Positions 7,554 to 16,314 are shown, counted from the first letter of the stretch. The stretch is 46,167 bases of DNA from Paenibacillus sp. FJAT-29882 (GCF_001510645.1 NZ_LMVB01000004.1:541-46707), one strand, 5' to 3'. Made by a program: numbers and translations. Notes: generated by a model not told the origin, from the letters alone.

Positions 7554-8879
7554 TTAGTATATAGTAATTTCTTTATCAGTTTGCCATGAAGCAAAAATTT
7601 CTCTTGCACTAGGATGGGTTATATCATCTTCAAGTAATGGAGGATGCCCCTTTTTTCTCCGCTCGGTATCTATTATTTCAAAGACTCCATACATAGCTTG
7701 ATCACGCTCATTTTTAAGCTGGTTAATATCATAATCAGGGTTAAACCGTAGCTTTTGTGTAAATGAATTAAGCGTTTCAGTTAAATATTGATTATCCTTG
7801 TCAATCTCTAGTTTTAAACGCTGGTCTACATTTTTTAAGAACAAATGATGTAGAGGTTCTGTTTCTTCTTTTTTTATTGGCCCATTAAAATCAGCAAATC
7901 CTTCTGATATTGCTTTTACTAAATAGCCGGCTACATTATCGACTTCTCCTAAATTTAATACATACCGCAGATTAGCTTCTAAATATTCAATATGGTATTC
8001 ATTAATAATATTCATGGCTTTTTCACGATGGATACCATTTCGGATTAATTGATAAAATATGCTTTGAATATCATTTGCTACAGTGTCTATATTATAATTT
8101 TTATTCTTAATGTTTTCATTTATGTAAAATATAAAACTGTCAATCTTTCTTCCAGCTTTCTTATGAACATCATAATCTATAAAAAGATCAGTCTTTTCGT
8201 TTAATTCTCGTTTTGCAGTATCCATTACTCTAGCTCGAAAATTACTCATCGAGATTAGCTTGTTATCGGGAATATTTAAAATTCGCCTTAATTCCTCAAC
8301 CTTTAAAATGCGATAAGACTTGTATTGGGTATTTTTAAACGTGACTTTTTTAGATTTCCACTCATCTTCTTTAAGAAGTTCATATATTCTCCATGAATAA
8401 TCACTAGTCAATCTTAATACATTCATAAGCCTATATTTAGTATAGCTGTTAAGTCCAAGCAGGTATGCTGCTAAGTCGTCAGATAACTTGATTCTTACTT
8501 GTCCTGACCCATTTATATAAGTTGCCCGCTGGACCCACTGAAGCTTATCAACAATACTTTGTTTACCTTCCCCAGTTTTTAATACTATTTGTTTTTTCAT
8601 TAATCCATCAATTGCAGATTCAACACGTTCATGAAAACTATTGCCCTTTAAACCAATTAATTCTGCCAAATCTTTTATGGAAAGGATGTAAGTTTTAAAA
8701 TCATGATCATCTGGTTGAACTAAAGCGATTAAGGAATAGACAAGCCGCCGTTCTGTTAAAGTCAGGTCTTGTGTGACGTTAATAAGATTGTTTGATTGAT
8801 TTACCCAATAATAAGGCTTTATATCAGCTTGAAACAATTCTTCATCTAAAGTTAACTGTTCAGGTGTATGGCTGGTCAT
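7554..8879 (-). CDS. repA: Rep_3 family plasmid replication initiator
   Basis: The protein has 441 residues from ATG 8879, chosen for AAAGGAGG about 8 nt upstream. The N-terminus (YYWVNQSNNLINVTQDLTLTERRLVYSLIALV) and SWRIYELLKE are characteristic of Rep_3 (PF01051) initiators with two winged-helix domains. It should bind the iterons that lie directly upstream (8937-9477) and load the host helicase. The C-terminal about 150 residues extend beyond the usual length and are not recognised. The neighbouring iterons make the function secure. Copy control by iteron handcuffing is the usual family mechanism, not shown here. Confidence 0.9.
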   Translation of the reverse strand: MTSHTPEQLTLDEELFQADIKPYYWVNQSNNLINVTQDLTLTERRLVYSLIALVQPDDHDFKTYILSIKDLAELIGLKGNSFHERVESAIDGLMKKQIVLKTGEGKQSIVDKLQWVQRATYINGSGQVRIKLSDDLAAYLLGLNSYTKYRLMNVLRLTSDYSWRIYELLKEDEWKSKKVTFKNTQYKSYRILKVEELRRILNIPDNKLISMSNFRARVMDTAKRELNEKTDLFIDYDVHKKAGRKIDSFIFYINENIKNKNYNIDTVANDIQSIFYQLIRNGIHREKAMNIINEYHIEYLEANLRYVLNLGEVDNVAGYLVKAISEGFADFNGPIKKEETEPLHHLFLKNVDQRLKLEIDKDNQYLTETLNSFTQKLRFNPDYDINQLKNERDQAMYGVFEIIDTERRKKGHPPLLEDDITHPSAREIFASWQTDKEITIY

Positions 8880-8936
8880 ATCTAATCCTCCTTTCTCATA
8901 CATATAGTGTAACGAATACCTATCAAAATAACTAGA

Positions 8937-9477
8937 TTAAAACGGGAATTTATGAAACTGTAATATAGCTACATATACGGGATCAATAGCTGTATGTTAA
9001 TACATTTAATCTGTTTTCTTGTTAGTAATTGTTTTCTTGTTTAGAACATAAAGAAAGCTAGATATAGCAAGGGATTTAAACTCTATTAAATTACATAAAC
9101 GGGATAAGTAGTTACCTAAACGGGATATTTCACTACAAAAGCGGGATTCAATGAATACAAATCAGGGATATTGTAGCTACATATAAGGGATAACATCACT
9201 ACATTAACGGGATTGGATTTTTATTCGACTACATTAACGGGATTTAATGAATACACAAACGGGATCAAAGTGAAAAACCAACATATTATTTCAAGTAAAT
9301 CCCAAAAATAGTCTCTTTTTCCCCTATATATGGAGATTTATTGCTATGCAATTTACTAATATTGCAAAATGACGTAATTATTGTTAGTTGATACGTTTTA
9401 AGATCCTGTTTATGTAGTGATATTGAATTGTTTAAATCCCGTTTATGTAGCTGTTTATAATTTAGTCATGTTTATGT
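8937..9477. repeat. iteron array / replication origin
   Basis: At least ten 14-bp direct copies of consensus TACATAAACGGGAT are visible: 8970, 9092, 9113, 9134, 9156, 9178, 9200, 9230 and 9252 (starts), plus a half copy at 8937. Two inverted copies (ATCCYGTTTATGTA) lie at 9403 and 9436, and a weaker one at 9464. From 9092 to 9200 the copies are spaced 21-22 bp apart, about two helical turns. The array sits immediately upstream of the Rep_3 gene. This is the probable origin and initiator operator. Confidence 0.9.
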
Positions 9478-10027
9478 GATTGTATTAGTGTAAAAATTAG
9501 AAGTTTTATTCCTAAATTTTGCGACATATTCTTCAGTTGAGTATTCCTCTCCTCTTTTCCTAGAAAAAATAAATATCAAGAATATAAGTTATTTTGAATG
9601 CGTACAGAAGCAGAATTAAAATGATTGATCCGAAATAGTAAAAGATTCCTTAGTTATTGGATAAAAATATGTAATACCATTTTTTTAAGCTACATCTTTA
9701 ATGTAGTTTTACAATTACTAAGAGTAGGATACTCATTTTTTTAATATAGATAATACAAGTAAAAGAATAGAATTCATTCATTAAATATAGAGAGTTTTTG
9801 AAAAGACCGTTTCGCTCTACAGCCCCAAGCATTTTCAGATTTTAGAACAAAAACGATCTCCATTAATCCACGTATTAACAGCATGTTTAATAACTTATTA
9901 AGAAATACACATAAATGAATTCAAATTATCTACAGTATGAACAGTATAAAATAAAAAATATCCACAATTTCACAAGAAGGCTCCCGTAATAAAAAAATAA
10001 GGAAAACTAATTCTAAAACAACAAAAA
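9478..10027. other. AT-rich non-coding segment next to the iterons
   Basis: No gene is seen. The stretch is strongly AT-rich and holds two near-matches to the DnaA box: TTATCTACA near 9924 and TATCCACAA near 9957. It may be part of the unwinding region of the origin. A small ORF or RNA cannot be supported. Confidence 0.35.
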
Positions 10028-10061
10028 ATCCCCCATGCTCAAAAATAGGAGCATGGGGGAT
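10028..10061 (-). terminator. terminator downstream of the winged-helix gene
   Basis: Perfect 13-bp arms ATCCCCCATGCTC (10028-10040) and GAGCATGGGGGAT (10049-10061), with TTTTTT following on the minus strand. Confidence 0.85.
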
Positions 10062-10123
10062 AAGCATAGGTCGTATGATAATAATAAGGATAAGTCAAAA
10101 AGCCTTGTAGATATTAAAAAAAT

Positions 10124-11341
10124 TTACAAGGCGAATTTCGAATGATATTTTTGTGCAATTTGGTTAAGTTTTCTAAGCAGATCTTCTGCTAAAGAATCTT
10201 TTGAATTATACGCTGCGGTTAGCATATCGATACTTTGTTCAGTTGATAGATCATATCGATAGGCAATAGCTGTTTGTTTGCGTACTTTATCCCTGAACAA
10301 TCCTCCCATGCTATTAATCTTAAATAACGGATCTTTTGCAAATTCTAACTTATAGTAATTAATAATTTCTTCTAGAGTAACTAAGAAAATTTGTCCTATA
10401 AGTTGGTTACGTTTTAAATAGTAGCTAGTTTTGGTCTTTTCAACTGTATAATATTGGAGCGGTTTTAGTGTTTCTTCACGGAATGCGCGCATGATATCAC
10501 TTATATCTTTTTTTGTTACCTTCATGTTCTCGCGATTAAATTGAATGGTAGCTTCCTTCCGAAAAGAAGCCTCCAGCTGTCTTAACTCCTGATCTTCTTT
10601 TACTGAGGTTAAACATGACTCTTTTATCGAAATAGAAAAATGATGAATTAAAACTTGAATTGGATTGTTTTTTTTAGATATAGCTACTCGGTCATGATTA
10701 GGCTTTTTTTCTTGATAATCCAAAGGAGTAAAATCAAAAAATTCACGAACGTTCTCGATCCATTCTCTAACTTTCTTTGCACTTTTATTAAAGAGCCCTT
10801 TTAAGTTGTACATACTTCTTTTCTTAATTAAGTTATCTAAAGAATCAACTTTCCACAAATCACGGTGGAATGAATTAAAAATTTCAAGCAGCATTAATAA
10901 TCCTTTAGAATCCCTTGCGGAAACAAGTCTTCTAAGGACCTCTGCTTCTTTTAATAGGTAAGGGATCCTGAAATAGTTTAGGCGCGTTCTTTCTAGTTCT
11001 GGGGAATTAAGCCGCTCGTATCCTTTTATAATATAGTATTGTTGATTGCCACGAACTTCATCTATGAGTATCCCTCTTTCAAAGAGACATGAAAATCCAG
11101 TATGTAACGTACTGTATGGTATCCCTGTAGAGTCAGATAACTTAGATAACATGAATTGATCAACCTCAGACTTTTTACGAGCTACTCTTATTTCTCCTAA
11201 ATCATCACATGAAAGATGAACAAGAATATAAGCCGCTATTGCACTAGATGGCAGAGGGAAAGCCTGATGTTCCATTTTTAATAAATCGAAATGCTCTTGA
11301 AACAATTTAACACCGCTAATTTTAATTTTATGAGCCATCAT
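10124..11341 (-). CDS. winged-helix plasmid protein, possibly replication-related
   Basis: The 405-residue protein has a winged-helix-like N-terminal half: ...DQFMLSKLSDSTGIPYSTLHTGFSCLFERGILIDEVRG. A longer basic, mostly helical C-terminal part is rich in Lys and Arg. The wHTH sensing region is the only domain I can see. It has no ATPase motif. The next minus-strand start, MAHKIK at residue 2, fits GGAGGGAAAC upstream. Its place beside the iterons and Rep_3 gene suggests a second initiator, copy control or a regulator. It could equally be a transcription factor. A 0.9-kb non-coding region with RNA-like features lies upstream. Confidence 0.6.
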   Translation of the reverse strand: MMAHKIKISGVKLFQEHFDLLKMEHQAFPLPSSAIAAYILVHLSCDDLGEIRVARKKSEVDQFMLSKLSDSTGIPYSTLHTGFSCLFERGILIDEVRGNQQYYIIKGYERLNSPELERTRLNYFRIPYLLKEAEVLRRLVSARDSKGLLMLLEIFNSFHRDLWKVDSLDNLIKKRSMYNLKGLFNKSAKKVREWIENVREFFDFTPLDYQEKKPNHDRVAISKKNNPIQVLIHHFSISIKESCLTSVKEDQELRQLEASFRKEATIQFNRENMKVTKKDISDIMRAFREETLKPLQYYTVEKTKTSYYLKRNQLIGQIFLVTLEEIINYYKLEFAKDPLFKINSMGGLFRDKVRKQTAIAYRYDLSTEQSIDMLTAAYNSKDSLAEDLLRKLNQIAQKYHSKFAL

Positions 11342-11405
11342 GTTTCCCTCCTTTAGTGTGTCAGTTTATGTAAAAAAATGATAGAAAGTTTAATGATATT
11401 CCTTA

Positions 11406-11434
11406 TTGAAAACATTGCAAGGCACAGTTATAAT
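11406..11434 (+). promoter_or_regulatory. strong predicted promoter for a plus-strand RNA
   Basis: TTGAAA (11406-11411), a 17-bp spacer and a perfect TATAAT (11429-11434). It points away from the winged-helix gene, and no convincing ORF follows it before the terminator near 11690. Confidence 0.65.
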
Positions 11435-11440
11435 AGAGAA

Positions 11441-11695
11441 GACAGAAAAAAGTCAAAAAGAAAGAAGCCTTCGAAAAATCAATTTTTTTCGAAAGTTAAT
11501 AAGACAGATATGTTTAATAAGACAGATATGTTTGATAAGAAAGTATTTTAGTAAATCAAGTTTCCGTTGAATGATTTGTTGGCGCAAATCAATTTAGAAA
11601 AACTACTATTATGAATCTCGTCTCTCAAAATTGGCGTTTTGAGGACTATACTTTTAAATTCAGTCGATCCTAATGATCGGCTTTTTTATGCTTTT
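11441..11695 (+). ncRNA. candidate small RNA upstream of the winged-helix gene
   Basis: The predicted transcript runs about 250 nt, from the 11406 promoter to the CGATC...GATCG hairpin followed by GCTTTTTTATG (about 11661-11695). It contains a hairpin with TTCGAAAAA/TTTTTCGAA arms (11468-11494). It also has a near-tandem repeat of AATAAGACAGATATGTTT (about 11500-11535). Only trivial peptides are encoded. It lies in divergent orientation to the replication-type gene at 11341. A role in plasmid control is inference. Confidence 0.4.
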
Positions 11696-11734
11696 TTATA
11701 TAGAGCGGGCCAAAAAGCAATAAAAAAAACGCCT

Positions 11735-11822
11735 CTATTAATTACAGATGCGCTAAATAAGCTTCTATAGGTACACTTATCCCCTTAAAGGTAAGAGCGC
11801 CTGAAGATGCATCTGGTGCTTA
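11735..11822 (-). ncRNA. candidate short minus-strand RNA
   Basis: An extended -10 (TGGTAGAAT, about 11826-11834 read on the minus strand) would drive an RNA of roughly 90 nt. It is rich in self-complementary segments (AGATGCATCT; GTAAGCACC/GGCGCTCTTAC). It ends in a CGCATCT/AGAGGCG stem and TTTTTTTT near 11735. Start and function are predictions only; it could be a leader of the winged-helix gene rather than a separate RNA. Confidence 0.35.
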
Positions 11823-11895
11823 CATTCTACCATAAGTTAGTAATTCAGTGAAACAAAATTTATTAGTTTTTTTTATTTAATAAACTTAAAAGTTA

Positions 11896-11924
11896 TTGAC
11901 CTTCTTAAAAATACTTGATATACT
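11896..11924 (+). promoter_or_regulatory. strong predicted promoter, plus strand
   Basis: TTGACC (11896-11901) and TATACT (11919-11924) are exactly 17 bp apart. The downstream transcript would begin near 11931 and meets a strong hairpin within 30 nt. Confidence 0.65.
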
Positions 11925-11930
11925 TAACTT

Positions 11931-11996
11931 AATTTAATAGCATCTGGTTGAAAGGGCTTCTTACCTTCGGGTGAGGAGCCTTTTCCGTTTGGAAAA
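11931..11996 (+). ncRNA. very short RNA with a UUCG-capped hairpin
   Basis: The segment holds AAAGGGCTTCTTACC-TTCG-GGTGAGGAGCCTTTT. This is a roughly 15-bp stem (counting G-U pairs) capped by a TTCG tetraloop (about 11950-11985). No ORF is present. It may be a small stable RNA or an attenuated leader. Confidence 0.4.
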
Positions 11997-12009
11997 ATCT
12001 CTATAAACA

Positions 12010-12045
12010 TAAAAATGGACACACGGGAATAAACCCGATGTGTCC
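12010..12045 (-). terminator. terminator downstream of the duplicated-domain gene
   Basis: GGACACA-CGGG / CCCG-TGTGTCC arms with a short AT loop (about 12016-12045). The minus strand then reads ATTTTTATGTTT. Confidence 0.65.
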
Positions 12046-12219
12046 AGTCCTTCTGAATCCCATCTCAAGTACAATTTAAGTTGTCTCTATTATCGGTAAA
12101 ATATATGGAATTGTCAAGGTGAGATTATTTTCGAATAGTATCACAAACCTTACTTTTTCTTTCTTTTTTAGAACTACTCTACGTTTCTATGGTATTTATT
12201 AATAAGAAATTAACTTGAA

Positions 12220-12894
12220 TTATAGGTTTTCAAAGTTATCAATAATGGCTTGCATGGCAGTCGTTGAATTACCAGATACTTTTATACGATTCATAAAGTC
12301 TAAGTATAAAATGACAATTAAATTCTCAATTGTAAGGTATTCGTCATCCATATGAGCGGATATATCGTGCAAAAATACTTCCCCACGGTATATATCCTCT
12401 TCCCTCATTCTTAACGTAAGTTGAGCTGTTTTTGGCTGGTTTTGATAACTTTGAACTGGAGATTCCTCAATCGTTGTGATAAATGAAAATAAATTTTCTT
12501 TTACTTGAGTTAATACTCGCTTTTCTTCTGCTGGCCGCTCTAAGTATCTTCGTTTTGAGGATAAAAAAAAGGAAGCCAGGTTCTTATAAGGTGCCGCCGC
12601 GTCATCAGCTTGTTTCGGTGGTTTAAATCCTTTTTTAACTTGATTAAGAAAATCTTGATATAATACGAGGATTAAATGATAAATGCTAAAATCCATAGGG
12701 GTCTCCTCAATTACATCTTTTAAATCATCAACAAATACTCTGCCACGAAGATAATCATAATGCGGAAGCTCGATAATTAGTTGCCGTTGGGTGCTAGGAA
12801 AAAGGATATCTAGTATCCCCCGTTTTTCATCAATGGCCGTTATTTTTTTTGAAAGTAGTTTAAGACTACTATATGATTTTTTCCAATGATCCAC
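12220..12894 (-). CDS. unknown protein with an internal repeat
   Basis: I do not recognise the family. The 224-residue protein contains two similar halves. Residues about 37-90 (RQLIIELPHYDYLRGRVFVD...LILVLYQDFLNQVK) align with about 160-211 (AQLTLRMREEDIYRGEVFLHD...LIVILYLDFMNRIK). The shared pattern is YRG-x-VF-x-D and IVLYxDFxNxxK. A basic linker (SSKRRYLERPAEEKR) joins them. It overlaps the upstream gene by 26 bp, so the pair is translationally coupled. Location near replication genes suggests a plasmid maintenance role, but that is inference. Confidence 0.7.
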   Translation of the reverse strand: MDHWKKSYSSLKLLSKKITAIDEKRGILDILFPSTQRQLIIELPHYDYLRGRVFVDDLKDVIEETPMDFSIYHLILVLYQDFLNQVKKGFKPPKQADDAAAPYKNLASFFLSSKRRYLERPAEEKRVLTQVKENLFSFITTIEESPVQSYQNQPKTAQLTLRMREEDIYRGEVFLHDISAHMDDEYLTIENLIVILYLDFMNRIKVSGNSTTAMQAIIDNFENL

Positions 12895-13348
12895 CGTTCT
12901 TCACCCACCTTATCATAGCCTGCACAATACAGTAAGTCGCTCTTCTTTCAGAAATATCCTTCATTATTGCAATACCATATCCACCACCAATCTCGTTATA
13001 ATCGATTTCTTTTATGACAACGTGCATATATCTTCCTGAATCTTTGTAGGGGATTTTCCAATCGATAAGATTGCGCTGATGATTCAACCCCCAAGACAAT
13101 AACAAACTATTAAACTTCGTTTGCTCTAGTTTCTCACTATATTTTCTGTAATAAGCGGGAGCACATACTTTCTTGTATCTCTTGAGTTCCATTCTTAAAT
13201 TTTCATCAATAGGGAATTTAATATTATGAAGTTTGTTACTACGAGTAGCCCTGACTTTAGGGGGCTGTTGGGTTATAACTAATGGATGTTTAATCGGTTT
13301 GTGATGAACTCTTTGTAACTCCTCAAAAATAGGATTGATATTGGACAT
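12869..13348 (-). CDS. unknown basic protein, coupled to the repeat protein
   Basis: The 159-residue protein is basic in its N-terminal half and ends with a tryptophan-containing helix (MIRWVKNGGSLEKII). No family motif is recognised. The GGGYGIAIMKDISERRATYCIV segment looks like a folded beta-alpha core. ATG 13348 follows AGGAGG. It overlaps the 12220-12894 gene, and a hairpin lies upstream at 13437-13462. Confidence 0.65.
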   Translation of the reverse strand: MSNINPIFEELQRVHHKPIKHPLVITQQPPKVRATRSNKLHNIKFPIDENLRMELKRYKKVCAPAYYRKYSEKLEQTKFNSLLLSWGLNHQRNLIDWKIPYKDSGRYMHVVIKEIDYNEIGGGYGIAIMKDISERRATYCIVQAMIRWVKNGGSLEKII

Positions 13349-13436
13349 GCTAATCCTCCTGTTCCACTTTTCCTTTTATACAATTTATCCAGGGGCTGTC
13401 CAAAATAGACCATTGCCTAGCAAAGAAAATTAAAAT

Positions 13437-13462
13437 AGTGATACCTTAATAGGTATCACTTC
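13437..13462. terminator. hairpin of unknown direction
   Basis: AGTGATACCT / AGGTATCACT arms with a 4-nt loop. No long T-run follows on either strand. It may be a terminator or operator for the 13348 gene, or left from the decayed gene upstream. Confidence 0.35.
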
Positions 13463-13529
13463 TCCTAACCTAAGTTCATTTCATAAGTTGCGCTGTCTTT
13501 AATTTCCGCTCCAATTTAATATTTTTACC

Positions 13530-13814
13530 TTAAACTTCATCCAGATTATTTTGCGAAGGTTCATTATTCTTAAGTTTTCTCCTGAGATCAACAATTTGTT
13601 GGTTAAGGAATCCTGCTCACTTTTTCTCTGCTAGCGGATTTCCTCTATATCTTAATGCAGCTTTGTTTTTCAATAAGACCGTAAAATCTTAAAATCTGTT
13701 TCTACGCTCCATTTGACTAATAAATAAGGTCTTAATGGATAGGTTATAGAAATAAACATAGGATAGCCCATATACTGGGATACGAATATCACCCACATTC
13801 AAGGCATGCAACAT
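13530..13814 (-). pseudogene. decayed gene with two in-frame stop codons
   Basis: One 95-codon frame runs from ATG 13814 to the stop at 13530, with an in-frame TAA at 13689-13691 and a TGA further on. The three segments read as ordinary protein: MLHALNVGDIRIPVYGLS..., then DFTVLLKNKAALRYRGNPLAEKK, then AGFLNQQIVDLRRKLKNNE. The last is coiled-coil-like. AAGAGGAG lies at the start codon. I cannot name the family. Two stops in one frame favour a pseudogene over recoding. Confidence 0.6.
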
Positions 13815-13841
13815 CTCCTCTTATTAGACGAGACACACTCT

Positions 13842-14060
13842 TTATTCATTCAGATCAAGGTTGGTACTTTCAAATGAAATCATATCGCCACCAACGGATC
13901 TAATCGCATCATCTAATGCTGAAACATCACTTATGAAGTGGCGCCGTAACTCAAATGAAATATCATTACTTTCAAAAACAAGATCTTGAGCTTCACGTAT
14001 AAAGTTAGATGTTCTATTTACTAGTGAAAATAAACAATGAGATTCAGTATAGATTAGCAA
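13842..14060 (-). CDS. possible small unknown protein
   Basis: The open frame has up to 72 codons (TTG start) and protein-like composition (TSNFIREAQDLVFESNDISFELRRHF). No good ribosome binding site is seen. It lies directly upstream of, and in the same orientation as, the pseudogene at 13530-13814. It may be a fragment of the same decaying locus. Reality as an expressed gene is doubtful. Confidence 0.35.
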   Translation of the reverse strand: MLIYTESHCLFSLVNRTSNFIREAQDLVFESNDISFELRRHFISDVSALDDAIRSVGGDMISFESTNLDLNE

Positions 14061-14108
14061 GCATTGGGAGAAACTGAGAGATAAAAGTAGAAAAGCGAGG
14101 AAAGTATT

Positions 14109-14213
14109 ATGAAGAAGAAAAGTGAAAAAGAAACCAAGAAAAAATTTGTTGAAATTATGATGAAAGCGGCTAAAAAAGACAACGGAAAGCTAGTCAAAGT
14201 GAAACTGAAATAA
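14109..14213 (+). CDS. 34-residue lysine-rich peptide
   Basis: The peptide MKKKSEKETKKKF...KLVKVKLK has 34 residues, about 15 of them lysine. A GCGAGG site sits about 9 nt before ATG 14109. A weak hairpin followed by ACTTTTTAT (14219-14258) could end the transcript. It is the only plus-strand gene among minus-strand neighbours. The high lysine content suggests binding to nucleic acid or ribosomes, but it has no known family. Confidence 0.5.
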   Translation: MKKKSEKETKKKFVEIMMKAAKKDNGKLVKVKLK

Positions 14214-14697
14214 AAAATCCCTTCAATCAAACTGTATGAATGAAGAGACTTTTTATATTCTTCCTGTTTGGAAATGTTTATCTATAGCCTTTAATGCTCT
14301 TAATTAGCGTTTTAACACTATTTAAAGCGTAATTCTCTATTTTATGAAGAGTGACATTAGTTTCAATTAATTGTTTCGTTCTGGGCCCTTAAGTGGACTC
14401 AGAGAAAGAACGAAACAATTTCGTGTTTCAAAAACTAATTTAATCTTCATGCAAAGTGACAATAAAGTTATTTAAATTTTAAAACCTCAAACAAGCATAA
14501 CCCCGTTCTATTTTTTGATGTAAGATACTTCGCTACAATAACGTCATATAAAAATCTAAGTTTTATTTAACAATAACGCCCTTTAATGGCATAACACGAC
14601 TGATATTTTTAAACAACTTTATTGTAATTTATGGAACTTTATTTTCACTTAACATCTATAAAAATTAAACTTATTACTTTAAATATCTAAATCCTTA
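14214..14697. other. non-coding region with a long hairpin
   Basis: No gene is visible. A perfect 13-bp inverted repeat (ATTGTTTCGTTCT, 14370-14382; complement 14407-14419) encloses 24 nt. Near 14577-14634 a relic of the dispersed CGCCCTTTAATGGCATAAC...ACAACTTTATT repeat occurs, similar to 2826-2895. Confidence 0.5.
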
Positions 14698-15411
14698 TTA
14701 ACCCTTTTGTTGATTTTTATTGAATTTGTCAAAATCAAACATTATTGCAAAGAAGATTTTAATTAATAAGAAAAAAGCTACAACAGCAATAATACTCCAT
14801 AAAGCAATACCCGTATCAGAAACAATTCCCTTTGATAATACATTTAATAATGTAATAGTAGCAGCAATCCAGATAGGGGATTCAAGTTCAACGTTAAATA
14901 GAATAATTCCTATTTTATTTTTTACTGAATCATTAAAATTGGAACGCACTAAAGAAAGAAATGAACTATACATTAATCCAAACATAAAGACTCCAAATAC
15001 CACAACTAATAAGTAGTTATCGTTGTTGTTGATTAAATAAATTGAAAGTAGCAACATAATTATATTTATACTTCCAAAAATAATAGGTATAAGATGTGTC
15101 TGTTTAAAACCGTATTTCTGAGGTTCATATAACTCTCCATCTGAGTAAAACGCCCATCCTTTGAAGTAGCCATCCTCTCCTCGAAATATAGGTTTATTCC
15201 ATTTCATCCTATGATATACATCAGAATCTTTAGGCTGAAGAATTATTTCCATATCTTCACTAAATAAACCAATTTCGGTCTTTTGCTCTGCTAGTATTTT
15301 TTCGGCTTTACTAATAACCTCAGAAACCACTTTTGCTTTAATCTCCCGTATTAAAATTTCTGAGGTTTCATTATTTTCTTTTTTAGTGACTGTAAACGTA
15401 TAATTTAACAA
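14698..15411 (-). CDS. membrane protein with soluble N-terminal domain and about four TM helices
   Basis: The protein has about 237 residues. I place the start at TTG 15411 because AAGGAGG lies 8 nt upstream, whereas it is too close to the in-frame ATG at 15417. Residues 1-105 are a mixed soluble domain. From about 110 there are four hydrophobic segments (LIPIIFGSINIIMLLLSIYL; YLLVVVFGVFMFGLMYSSFL; and two near the end), so it sits in the cytoplasmic membrane. No family recognised. It has its own promoter region and is flanked by non-coding DNA. Confidence 0.65.
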   Translation of the reverse strand: MLNYTFTVTKKENNETSEILIREIKAKVVSEVISKAEKILAEQKTEIGLFSEDMEIILQPKDSDVYHRMKWNKPIFRGEDGYFKGWAFYSDGELYEPQKYGFKQTHLIPIIFGSINIIMLLLSIYLINNNDNYLLVVVFGVFMFGLMYSSFLSLVRSNFNDSVKNKIGIILFNVELESPIWIAATITLLNVLSKGIVSDTGIALWSIIAVVAFFLLIKIFFAIMFDFDKFNKNQQKG

Positions 15412-15495
15412 AATCATTCCTCCTTAATACAATTTTATAGTCAAAGATAGTCAAAAACAAGAAATCGGCTGATCTTTTTTACCATTTAATAAAAT

Positions 15496-15537
15496 AACAA
15501 AAGAAACCAATTGCTGTAGCTACAGGTTTCTTTTGTT
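15496..15537 (-). terminator. terminator of the NYN gene
   Basis: Perfect 13-bp arms AACAAAAGAAACC (15496-15508) and GGTTTCTTTTGTT (15525-15537), about 30 bp after the NYN stop codon. Confidence 0.8.
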
Positions 15538-15565
15538 AGCGATTTGTTTCGCTTTTTCCTTGCAA

Positions 15566-16144
15566 TTAAGCTATATAATTTTCCTTTAAGTGTCTTAATT
15601 TACTTTTTTCGTATTTTAGCCACTTGATTTGTTCAGGTGGTAATAATTCAATAACCTCTTCTAAAGAGATTGTTTCGTCACAAGCTTCTACTAATTTCCC
15701 GGCTGGAGCAACTTCACTTACAACCACTTTAACAGTTGTGCCTTTTCTTTTAACTCGTTCAATAGTTGGGAGATGCGAGCTTGTTGCCGAAACGATGATG
15801 ATTTCATCGAAACCATCAAGACTTTTCTCCAATATATCTAATGAGAGAAGAATATCGACACCTTTTATTACAAGTTGCTTAGAAGAGTCAAAAACTGTAA
15901 ATCCTTCATGCACGTTAATCCCTTTTCTTTCTAGTGCATGAAAAAATCTAGATCTCAATTTGTGACGGTCTGAATTGAATTCAACAGGAACATTAGCAGT
16001 ATAAAAATTAAATTCTGCTTTTCCTAAGCAAAAATATTTTTCTATAGTTTCATATAACTGAATCCATTCTTTGATACCTTTAATACCCATCTTATGCAAT
16101 TGATTTATTAAATTCATTTCATCGACTAAAATTGCTGTTCTCAC
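15566..16144 (-). CDS. NYN-domain protein (LabA/DUF88-like PIN-fold nuclease)
   Basis: The 192-residue protein begins MRTAILVDEMNLINQL, with the acidic motif of NYN/PIN-like nucleases. It continues with KGVDILLSLDIL and IIIVSATSSHLPTIERVKRKGTTVKVV, which match the second acidic site and the following strand-helix of the family. Predicted role: metal-dependent RNA cleavage, or a nucleic-acid-binding relative. The start is GTG 16144 with GGAGGAATTATA upstream. Some conserved D residues of the third motif are changed (SATSSHLP in place of SGDSDF), so catalysis is uncertain. Confidence 0.75.
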   Translation of the reverse strand: MRTAILVDEMNLINQLHKMGIKGIKEWIQLYETIEKYFCLGKAEFNFYTANVPVEFNSDRHKLRSRFFHALERKGINVHEGFTVFDSSKQLVIKGVDILLSLDILEKSLDGFDEIIIVSATSSHLPTIERVKRKGTTVKVVVSEVAPAGKLVEACDETISLEEVIELLPPEQIKWLKYEKSKLRHLKENYIA

Positions 16145-16191
16145 TATAATTCCTCCACCTTCATTTGTTATTTATTTTCAGGAAGATATAC

Positions 16192-16222
16192 ATCAAGGGT
16201 GCTGTTATACACCACCTTGATA
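16192..16222. terminator. hairpin between two minus-strand genes
   Basis: ATCAAGG-GTG / CAC-CCTTGAT arms around a short loop. A modest T-rich stretch follows only on the plus strand. It lies between the 16315-16788 gene and the NYN gene. Confidence 0.35.
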
Positions 16223-16314
16223 ACTTCTTTTATCAATTCCTAGCAGAATTATTCATTAGGTCAAAATGTTCCATACCATCTTCTTTGGGATACTTCTACA
16301 ACTAAAGGACTTGG

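Noticed and set aside
16192..16222. Riboswitch before the NYN gene
   Set aside because: Only a single short hairpin is visible; no conserved aptamer motif I can name.
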